A DNA stretch of 50,426 bases. Origin: Bacteroidales bacterium (lineage in GTDB: Bacteria > Bacteroidota > Bacteroidia > Bacteroidales > GCA-2748055). Numbering within the stretch: position 1 is the first letter of the stretch; the number at the start of each line of letters is the position of its first letter. The stretch spans positions 1 to 50,426 of the forward strand of contig JAUUZQ010000017.1 in assembly GCA_030589895.1 (NCBI GenBank). Reading direction: 5' to 3'. The notes under the pieces were generated by a model. That model was given only the letters and a program-made list of their open reading frames with translations. It was not told the DNA's origin and searched no databases. Positions 44,495 through 50,426 of the stretch are shown here, piece by piece. The position numbers were made by a program, and so were the translations under genes.

Positions 44495-46138
44495 TTATTG
44501 ATTCTGAAGTGATGTAAAAAACGCTTTAAAGATAGTACTATTTTCACTTTTGGCAGTGTCCACTTCAAGTACAAAAGGACCTGCATCTTTTTCAAGAAGA
44601 GCATCCAGTCCGGCTTTCAAACCGGGAAAATCTTTTGCAATCCGGTAGTTCAATCCAAACGCTTCTGTCAATTGCTGAAGAATTACCGGGTGATGTGCGA
44701 CAGAGAAATCTTCATAAAAAGGCATGCGATCCGGACCATCAATCAAACGGAATATCCCCCCTCCGGCATCGTTAAGCACAATAATTCTGAGATTAGCAGG
44801 GAAATCCCTGTTCCACATAGCGTTTGAATCGTAGACAAAGCTAAGGTCTCCCAATATAACAAGATGCAGCTCTTCTGAAACCATTGCTGATCCAACTGCG
44901 GTTGATAAGCTGCCATCGATACCTGATGTACCCCGGTTTCCCAGATATTTCACATCAGGCTTTGAATCAAACAATTGTGAATATCTTATGCTACTTGAAT
45001 TTCCAAGATGAACAACAGTATTACCGGGGATAGCCTGAAGGATTTTATCCATTGCCGAGAGCATACAAAATGAGGTTTCTGACAAAAAAGTCTTTGCTTT
45101 TCCAACTGCACCCTCTTCAATCTTCTTCCACTCCATTAAATAGCTATAATCAGATTCCTGTTTATGAGTGAAAACCAATTCTTCAAACAGATAAGCGGGG
45201 AAGAAATCAATTACTCCCACAGGAACATCATCATATTGCTGTACAAATAATCGCATTTTTTTTGAGACGACCTGACCTCCCATGCTAAGAATTAAATCTG
45301 GTTTTAAAGCTTGACTATCAATTGGAATTGAACCCAGAACAAGATCCGGAAGTGAAACAAATAGTGGAACTTTAAGATTGCTAATATTCTCAGCTATTAC
45401 CACAGCGTTATAGTGCATCACCAATGCTGTCAGTAAAAGCTCTTCCTCAGCAGAGTAGGATTGAGCGCCTGCAATAATCAGCACCTTATGCTGAGCCTTT
45501 AGTTTTTTTGAAATAGCCTTATGATCCTCATCTGAGACCCTGTTATCATCCTCTCCGGGAATCTCCTCAACAACTGAATCTATAAACGCTGAAATATCTT
45601 CAGGAAGCTTCTCGTAGAGCGGCTCTTTTAATGGAATATTCAGATGAACGGGCCCTTTTACACCTCTGTTTGCCAACCCGACGGTATAAAAGATCTTACG
45701 CAAGACTTTTTTTCCATGCTCATCATTTTCAATATCCATTGGAAGACTATAGGATCCTAAGGAGTTTCCTGAGAACACTCCCTCCTGGTTAACGATCTGG
45801 TTGCTAAACTGCGGAGGCCATTCTTTTGGTCGGTCTGCGGTAAGAATTACCAATGATATCTTTTGAAAGAATGCCTCTGCAACGGCGGGTCCGAGGTTGA
45901 GTACGGCCGTCCCGGAAGTACTTAGTACAACCACCGGTTCATTTAATTGCCGGGCCATGCCAAGTGCCACAAATCCTGCGGATCTCTCATCAACGATACT
46001 GTGGCAGGTAAAATAATCATCGCCTGTAAACACCTGCATAAGCGGTGCATTTCTCGAGCCGGGACAAATTACAACATGTCTGATTTCCTGTTGCTTCAGA
46101 ATATATGCCAGGTCGGTTATGACTTGATTATGAACCAT
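44495..46138 (-). CDS. menD: SEPHCHC synthase (MenD)
   Basis: A 547-residue thiamine-diphosphate enzyme that joins 2-oxoglutarate to isochorismate. [13 protein letters not shown] is the MenD N-terminal signature. [19 protein letters not shown] follows, and [14 protein letters not shown] is the diphosphate/magnesium motif. [17 protein letters not shown] is also typical. It lies 11 bases after menF and one base before menB. Length and motifs match the family, so it is expected to be active. Confidence 0.93.
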   Translation of the reverse strand: MVHNQVITDLAYILKQQEIRHVVICPGSRNAPLMQVFTGDDYFTCHSIVDERSAGFVALGMARQLNEPVVVLSTSGTAVLNLGPAVAEAFFQKISLVILTADRPKEWPPQFSNQIVNQEGVFSGNSLGSYSLPMDIENDEHGKKVLRKIFYTVGLANRGVKGPVHLNIPLKEPLYEKLPEDISAFIDSVVEEIPGEDDNRVSDEDHKAISKKLKAQHKVLIIAGAQSYSAEEELLLTALVMHYNAVVIAENISNLKVPLFVSLPDLVLGSIPIDSQALKPDLILSMGGQVVSKKMRLFVQQYDDVPVGVIDFFPAYLFEELVFTHKQESDYSYLMEWKKIEEGAVGKAKTFLSETSFCMLSAMDKILQAIPGNTVVHLGNSSSIRYSQLFDSKPDVKYLGNRGTSGIDGSLSTAVGSAMVSEELHLVILGDLSFVYDSNAMWNRDFPANLRIIVLNDAGGGIFRLIDGPDRMPFYEDFSVAHHPVILQQLTEAFGLNYRIAKDFPGLKAGLDALLEKDAGPFVLEVDTAKSENSTIFKAFFTSLQNQ

Positions 46139-46149
46139 TTTTTATCCTT

Positions 46150-47271
46150 TTAACTGGAAAATGCATCAATTATAGTGAGCAGGGATTTGGCTTTCAATTG
46201 TGTTTCATCCCACTCATCCTCCGGATCACTTTCGAGTGTAATTCCACCACCAATGTACAAAGACAGAGATTCCGGTGTTATCTTCATACACCTCAAATTT
46301 ACAAACAGGTCGATACTTTTATCGGATTGAACAGTTCCCAGGAATCCGGTATAATACTCCCGGTCATGCGGTTCGATTTGTTTTATAAATGATATGGCCT
46401 CATCTTTCGGCTGACCGGCAACTGCAGGTGTTGGATGCATTGCATCAAGAAATTCCCAGATACTACCATCTATCTGATTACAATTAAAAGAGAAATCTGT
46501 CCGAAGATGCACCAGATCACCAGCCTTCTTGACATAGGGAGACGTAATATTATAGTCCCGTATTTTATAATCCCTTAATTTGTCATGGATGTAACGGGTC
46601 ACATATTCCTGCTCCAGGGCCTCCTTCATGGTCCAGTTATTCAGCTCCATATTCTCTTCTGAATAGTGCCTTGTCCCTGCAAGTGAGACCGTTGAAATAT
46701 TTCCTTCAGAAAGTCTGAGCAGAGGTTCCGGTGAGGCGCCAAGCCAGAAGTGATCATCACTCTTGAACATATAAACAAAAGCATTGGGATGTCTTTCACA
46801 AGCTTCATTAAAAATGCGGGTAATTACCGGGATAAAATTGCCACTTACCGTACTGATTCTGGAAAGGACAGCTTTTTGGAAATATCCTCTGGAGATATTC
46901 TTTTTGATGGCCATCACCTGATCAAGGTACTCCTCTTTCTCAGTTACAACAGGTTCTTCAATATTCCAGTCTGGCAGGTGATTTTCAGGCAGGGCTTTGA
47001 TCTTGTCTATGATTTCACTGCTGATATGATCGCCCTTAATAACTATATCAGGCTTTATCAGAATATATTTCTTTCCATTGCTCGTATCAAAAGGCGCCAT
47101 AATAAAACCTTTGTTCACAGAAAGGTCATGGATAGAATTCCATTGCAGTGTTTGAGGCGACGTTTGAATATATGTTGTAATCAATTCCTTTCGAGGCATG
47201 CGAAATGTAGTGAAAGGAAGATTTTTCTGAATGCATAAATTGTGAACCGCTGTTATAGTTTCATTCATCAC
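46150..47271 (-). CDS. menF: Isochorismate synthase (MenF-type)
   Basis: A 373-residue chorismate-binding enzyme that converts chorismate to isochorismate, the first step of the pathway. SLAGTRHYSEE, AMHPTPAVAGQPKDEA and EPHDREYYTGFLG are diagnostic of the isochorismate-synthase branch and distinguish it from anthranilate or aminodeoxychorismate synthases. YIGGGITLESDPEDEWDET holds C-terminal metal and active-site residues. The start overlaps the thioesterase stop by four bases (ATGA on the minus strand). In other contexts such genes feed siderophores, but here menD follows directly. Confidence 0.92.
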   Translation of the reverse strand: MMNETITAVHNLCIQKNLPFTTFRMPRKELITTYIQTSPQTLQWNSIHDLSVNKGFIMAPFDTSNGKKYILIKPDIVIKGDHISSEIIDKIKALPENHLPDWNIEEPVVTEKEEYLDQVMAIKKNISRGYFQKAVLSRISTVSGNFIPVITRIFNEACERHPNAFVYMFKSDDHFWLGASPEPLLRLSEGNISTVSLAGTRHYSEENMELNNWTMKEALEQEYVTRYIHDKLRDYKIRDYNITSPYVKKAGDLVHLRTDFSFNCNQIDGSIWEFLDAMHPTPAVAGQPKDEAISFIKQIEPHDREYYTGFLGTVQSDKSIDLFVNLRCMKITPESLSLYIGGGITLESDPEDEWDETQLKAKSLLTIIDAFSS

Positions 47272-47687
47272 TGATCCTGGGTCTGTTTTAATTCTTTGAT
47301 ACTATTAGTAACGCGGCTGATAGAAATAAGTTTGCCAGAATCATCAGTTATTTTGATATCCCAGATATGTTTAAAAATACCTTTATGAATTAATTTTCCT
47401 GTGGCTGTAATTTTACCCTCCTTTACAGAGGCGATATGTTGGCTATTGACGGTGGTTCCAAAGGCGATTTTATCCACACCTTCAAGGAGCAAAGAAGAAG
47501 CGGCTCCAGCCAGAGTTTCTGCAAGAGATATATAAACGCCACCATGGACATAGCCAGCAGGCTGCAGATGAGCATCGGTAATTTCTATGGATCCGGCAAT
47601 GTCTTCTCCCTCGAGTTCTATAAATTTAATAGCAATGAGGTCAATAAAACTTCCCTTACAGACATTATTAAGTTCTTCAATCGTCAT
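47268..47687 (-). CDS. Hotdog-fold thioesterase (probable DHNA-CoA thioesterase)
   Basis: A 139-residue PaaI-type hotdog protein. QPAGYVHGGVYISLAETLAGAAS holds the HGG motif and the catalytic acidic residue of the central helix (AET). TTVNSQHIASVKEGKITATGKL is the family core. It is the first gene of the men operon and overlaps menF by four bases. Its natural job there is to hydrolyse 1,4-dihydroxy-2-naphthoyl-CoA (the MenI step), which no other gene of the operon covers. The activity is inferred from fold and place. A weak -7-like sequence (TATCTTTA) occurs upstream on the minus strand. Confidence 0.82.
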   Translation of the reverse strand: MTIEELNNVCKGSFIDLIAIKFIELEGEDIAGSIEITDAHLQPAGYVHGGVYISLAETLAGAASSLLLEGVDKIAFGTTVNSQHIASVKEGKITATGKLIHKGIFKHIWDIKITDDSGKLISISRVTNSIKELKQTQDQ

Positions 47688-47832
47688 TTCTTCCTGTAAT
47701 TATGGAATAAAGATAGAAAATCATTTAATAATTGGCTGAGGCAGGAAAGCAGATGGCAGAGTTAGGGAATAGAGCGTTGCGAATTAGGGTTTAGGCTTTG
47801 GAATAAAAGATTGGATGAATTCGGGGTACTGC

Positions 47833-48552
47833 TTACTGTTTTTTCTCAACAACCATTAACATTACAGAGCCCAGGAATAGAGATCGACTATGAATAATAT
47901 GAAAGCCCGCTGAGATAAGGATATCTTCCATTGCCTCCCTTGTATAATAGTTCTTTGATGATTTGGCCAGATATTTATAGGCCTTGATATTACCTGAAAT
48001 TGCTCCACCAAGGTAGGGTAAAATGAACTGCAGATATATTCCATTGATAAATCTCCATATCCTGTTACCCGGTTTACTGCTCTCAAGGATCACGAAGCGC
48101 CCTCCCTCTCTTAATACGCGATGTATTTCAGAGAGGTGAAGTTTCGCACTGGAGTTCTCATAGACCAGGTTTCTGATTCCAAAAGAGATTCCTGCTGAAT
48201 CGAAGTAATTGCTTTCAAAAGGCATAGCTGCCACATCTCCTTCAATAAATTTTATCTTCCTATCCTCTCTTTTAGCCTTTTCTTTAGCTTTTTGAAGCAT
48301 TTCAGAGGAAAAATCATAGCCGGTCAAATCAATTGCACTTTTAGCATTCCTGGAAATTTCGAGGATCAGATCACCTGTTCCAGTGCAGACATCCAGTATC
48401 TTTTCCGGACTGTTATCAAGACATTCATCCACAGCCTTTTTCCTCCATTTTCTATCCCGGCCAAAGGTGAAGATACGGTTCACAAGGTCATATTTTTTAT
48501 AAATATCCTTGTAAAAATCCTTCAATGGAAAATCCTGTTTCTCTTTATTCAT
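47833..48552 (-). CDS. menG: Demethylmenaquinone methyltransferase (UbiE/MenG)
   Basis: The start is set at ATG 48552 (MNKEKQDFPLKDFYKDIYKKYD); the frame is open to 48573. A class I SAM-dependent methyltransferase: ILDVCTGTGDLILEIS is the SAM-binding motif I. GRDRKWRKKAVDEC, GISFGIRNLVYENSS and HRVLREGGRFVILESSKP are UbiE/MenG signatures. It performs the last step, C-methylation of demethylmenaquinone. It is 145 bases upstream of the thioesterase gene in the same direction, so it may be co-transcribed with the rest or carry its own promoter. All menaquinone steps from chorismate are thus in one block. Confidence 0.92.
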   Translation of the reverse strand: MNKEKQDFPLKDFYKDIYKKYDLVNRIFTFGRDRKWRKKAVDECLDNSPEKILDVCTGTGDLILEISRNAKSAIDLTGYDFSSEMLQKAKEKAKREDRKIKFIEGDVAAMPFESNYFDSAGISFGIRNLVYENSSAKLHLSEIHRVLREGGRFVILESSKPGNRIWRFINGIYLQFILPYLGGAISGNIKAYKYLAKSSKNYYTREAMEDILISAGFHIIHSRSLFLGSVMLMVVEKKQ

Positions 48553-48869
48553 AACAATTAGAATCGGGCACAAAGATATAGAATTCGCAGAAGATTCGTG
48601 CGTTTGAAAGTAGAAACCTATGGAATCAGGATTGTGCCATCGAGTTTGATTCGTCTCAAATCCGGAGAGGTATGAGAGGCTCAGACAATAATAGTTATTG
48701 AATAATAATATTTGCTTCTGAACACTTCCAAATTCTGACTTATTCCGGAAACATCACAAATATATCGGGCACAAGCGAATATTTTTATCAGATACGATGT
48801 AGAATTGAGATTTTTTTATACATTTGCACCTCGAAAATCTACTGCAGCTATGGCTACAGAGATTGAGAT
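48553..48869. other. Gene-free stretch between menG and tRNA-Pro
   Basis: No credible reading frame is present in these 317 bases. The stretch holds the upstream regions of menG (minus) and of the tRNA gene (plus). TCGGGCACAA occurs twice (48564-48573 and 48765-48774), which is too short to interpret. Near the right end there is a -7 box, given as its own entry. Confidence 0.7.
48819..48826 (+). promoter_or_regulatory. -7 promoter box of tRNA-Pro
   Basis: TACATTTG fits the Bacteroidota -7 consensus TAnnTTTG exactly and lies 43 bases upstream of the tRNA 5' end. No convincing TTTG -33 element was found at the normal distance, so only the -7 box is called. Confidence 0.55.
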
Positions 48870-48944
48870 CGGGGTATAGCGCAGCCCGGCTAGCGCACCT
48901 GCTTTGGGAGCAGGGGGTCCCAGGTTCGAATCCTGGTACCCCGA
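48870..48944 (+). tRNA. tRNA-Pro (anticodon TGG)
   Basis: A full cloverleaf can be drawn. The acceptor CGGGGTA pairs with TACCCCG, discriminator A at 48944. The D arm includes AGCGCAGCCCGGCTAGCGC. The anticodon stem is CCTGC/GCAGG with loop TTTGGGA, so the anticodon is TGG and it reads proline CCA and related codons. The T arm is CCAGG, TTCGAAT, CCTGG. CCA is not encoded. It has a -7 box upstream and a strong terminator 38 bases downstream, so it is a single-gene unit. Confidence 0.95.
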
Positions 48945-48982
48945 CAGGGATACAGAAGGCCTGAAAATAAAAGGTTACAGAG

Positions 48983-49016
48983 AAGGATACAGTTCAAAGT
49001 GGATTGTATCCTTTTT
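48983..49016 (+). terminator. Rho-independent terminator after tRNA-Pro
   Basis: AAGGATACA (48983-48991), a 13-base loop, then TGTATCCTT (49005-49013) followed by further T bases: a perfect 9-bp stem with a U tract, oriented with the tRNA gene. Confidence 0.8.
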
Positions 49017-49179
49017 CATTTGTACCAGACCAATATTTAGATTAATTTGGGGTCTTTAGAATACTTTGTGTTCAATCTTTCAATCAATTTCAATCCTGAG
49101 AAAGCTTAAGAAATTGATTCCACAACATATAAGGTATACTTTCCCAAATAAACCGGTTTCGTTCAACACAAAGCACATA

Positions 49180-49195
49180 TTTGGCTACCGCCAAA
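49180..49195. repeat. Short inverted repeat beside the cassette-like gene
   Basis: TTTGGC, a four-base spacer TACC, then GCCAAA. It sits 11 bases from the left 16-bp flanking repeat. Together they give a composite palindrome-rich end like those of recombination sites. Too short to be decisive alone. Confidence 0.5.
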
Positions 49196-49206
49196 AACGA
49201 TGCTTA

Positions 49207-49222
49207 ATTGTTGGCAACGTTA
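49207..49222. repeat. Left 16-bp flanking repeat
   Basis: ATTGTTGGCAACGTTA lies immediately next to the stop codon (49224) of the last gene of the window. It matches the repeat at 50295-50310 at 14 of 16 positions in direct orientation. Its core GTTGGCAAC is also an inverted copy of the core of the other repeat. Confidence 0.75.
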
Positions 49223-49223
49223 C

Positions 49224-50285
49224 TTATTTGTCTTTCACAAATTTTAGTTTAATAATCCTGGGGAAATATATTTTTTCATTGCTTAATAGCCTTCCAAAAT
49301 CTCCGTTGTTAATATTATAGGTGACTATAAGTTCATCAGACTTATATTCGGGGTGTGCATTCGCAGTGTACACAAATTCTTTGTCATCTTTTAAAGAAGG
49401 AGTATAGAATAAGACCGGTTTAGACCATGGTCCATAAAGTTGGTCAGCAAGTCTATAACCAATTGAAGCCTCCCCAAAGCCATAAGTCTGTATTTGAATA
49501 AATTTCTTTAATTCTTTATCATAATGCACAGAAAATTCAGTTTGACCAATGAAGAGAGAAGACGATTTCGGCTCCTCATAAACTTTGTCAGTCCATACAT
49601 TGTTAATCCGCCATTCTATATTTGACAGTTCTCCGTTTATCAATTCTCGTTTATCAAATCGAAGTAGGTAGGTTTCATGTGTTGCAGGTTCTTTTACTCC
49701 AAATACATAAATGTAGTTTTCACCTTCTATAATCGCAGAAGAACCAACAATTACTCCAAAAGTTTCTGGACCCTTAAAATAGTTTATAATCCAGTTGTTT
49801 GGATTGTCTGAAGGATTTTCAATTATAGCAATGTACCATCCAATGGCTTCAAAGCCGATTTCCATATTTGTTGAAGTTTCCTCAATAAGGAAAATCACAA
49901 GTTTATCCTTTATTAATAATCCATGACCTGTCCAGAACCAACTTTTTCCGCACACTTTAAAAAAGTCGTCAGGTTTTTGTTTACTTCCCTTAAAATAATA
50001 AGTCAACTTTGATTTTAGTGAGTTTGAATCTTGAACGGCAATACTATTTCGAATCATCGTTTTTGAATTAGATCTTTTTCCTTTCCCATCCTGATCAATA
50101 AACGTATCACTAAAAAGCCATAGAATTTTACCTGAGCTAAGTTCAACTGTGGCAGCACCATCTGCACCTCTCCAATAGTTATCTTTTTTGAAAATCGAAT
50201 TATCTATTTCTAACACAGTTACCATTTCTTCCTGAGCCAATAATAAGCTAGGCAACATAGATAGTATGAATATTAGCTCTTTCAT
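49224..50285 (-). CDS. Secreted DUF4185-like beta-propeller protein
   Basis: A 353-residue protein with a signal peptide (MKELIFILSMLPSLLLAQ). NYWRGADGAATVELSSGKILWLFSDTFID is the characteristic opening of DUF4185/DUF5005-type five-bladed propellers, a fold related to GH43/GH32-like glycosidases. YGPWSKPVLFYTP and VTYNINNGDFGRLL are later blade motifs. Acidic residues at D43 (GADGA) and in FSDTF could belong to the active site, but no activity has been assigned by me. It is a lone gene, unrelated in context to the men operon or the tRNA, and is enclosed within 10 bases on both sides by near-identical 16-bp repeats, as in a gene cassette. Confidence 0.78.
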   Translation of the reverse strand: MKELIFILSMLPSLLLAQEEMVTVLEIDNSIFKKDNYWRGADGAATVELSSGKILWLFSDTFIDQDGKGKRSNSKTMIRNSIAVQDSNSLKSKLTYYFKGSKQKPDDFFKVCGKSWFWTGHGLLIKDKLVIFLIEETSTNMEIGFEAIGWYIAIIENPSDNPNNWIINYFKGPETFGVIVGSSAIIEGENYIYVFGVKEPATHETYLLRFDKRELINGELSNIEWRINNVWTDKVYEEPKSSSLFIGQTEFSVHYDKELKKFIQIQTYGFGEASIGYRLADQLYGPWSKPVLFYTPSLKDDKEFVYTANAHPEYKSDELIVTYNINNGDFGRLLSNEKIYFPRIIKLKFVKDK

Positions 50286-50294
50286 TTTTTTAGT

Positions 50295-50310
50295 ATTGTT
50301 GCCAACGTGA
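50295..50310. repeat. Right 16-bp flanking repeat
   Basis: ATTGTTGCCAACGTGA, nine bases upstream of the start codon of the 49224-50285 gene and 14/16 identical to the left repeat. Beyond it, to the window end (50311-50426), I see no gene or element. Confidence 0.75.
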
Positions 50311-50426
50311 GTCTGTGTAAAAACTCATTTCATACTTAAAGATAGTGTACCTTGACGAAATAGGAGCGTTCCAGGGATATTTAAATTTTCTGTTATGAGA
50401 ATGAACGGATATGCGTAATTTTCCAA

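Noticed and set aside
48564-48774. TCGGGCACAA present twice upstream of the tRNA gene
   Set aside because: Ten bases, two copies, no link to a gene start; may be chance.
48870-48944. tRNA-Pro as an attachment site of an integrated element
   Set aside because: No second copy of the tRNA 3' end and no integrase gene were seen in the window.
49066-49320. An 84-codon open frame on the plus strand next to the cassette-like gene
   Set aside because: It runs across the left repeat and into the antisense of the propeller gene, with no recognisable domain.
1-50426. CRISPR arrays, insertion sequences, riboswitches and rRNA genes
   Set aside because: I looked for regular spaced repeats, transposase motifs, conserved leader structures and rRNA cores and saw none.

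Overview
The window comes from a member of the Bacteroidota, probably a free-living, type 9 secretion (T9SS) bearing relative of the Bacteroidales/Marinilabiliales. The evidence is a SusC/SusD pair, several enzymes with C-terminal T9SS sorting domains, promoters of the TAnnTTTG type, the lack of Shine-Dalgarno sites in front of most genes, AT-rich DNA, and a complete aerobic-type menaquinone operon. The order assignment is inference.

Positions 1-39000 form one large polysaccharide utilization locus. On the left, reading leftwards, are susC and the first 57 codons of susD. Reading rightwards are a heme-motif beta-propeller lipoprotein, a polytopic membrane protein and a metallophosphoesterase (3632-8809). 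Next comes an operon of GH20-like, GH123-like, beta-helix, PL1-like and Tat-exported Gfo/Idh/MocA genes (9035-17540). A secreted beta-helix protein lies on the opposite strand (17614-19734). A tightly packed 14-gene operon (19934-38956) encodes an EamA permease, a Gfo/Idh/MocA oxidoreductase, a PIG-L deacetylase, a NagB-like protein, a CBM9-like protein, a PfkB kinase and a mannitol-1-phosphate-dehydrogenase-like enzyme, followed by GH105, GH28, beta-helix, PL1-like, CE12-like esterase and two GH31 genes. A second GH105 gene (39000-40235, minus) meets this operon at a hairpin.

The enzyme set points to an acetylated glycan that contains both uronic acid (GH105, GH28, PL1-like) and N-acetylhexosamine (GH20, GH123, PIG-L, NagB-like). 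T9SS enzymes would cut it outside the cell, SusCD would import the fragments, lipoprotein and periplasmic glycosidases would trim them, and the cytoplasmic module would deacetylate, deaminate, reduce and phosphorylate the product. I suggest, as inference, a route for N-acetylated aminouronic acids. Three transcription units in the locus share one promoter architecture: two AAGTAYTAT-type half-sites 21 bp apart in direct orientation, with a TAnnTTTG -7 box exactly 29 bp from the start of the proximal half-site. This is how AraC-type (HTCS) activators bind, so these units look like a single regulon. No regulator gene lies in the window.

From 40331 to 48552 (minus) is housekeeping menaquinone biosynthesis: menG, then menI-like thioesterase, menF, menD, menB, menA, menC and menE. 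MenE carries an unusual membrane extension. A tRNA-Pro(TGG) gene with its own terminator follows. The window ends with a single secreted DUF4185-like gene enclosed by near-identical 16-bp repeats, which resembles a mobile gene cassette.
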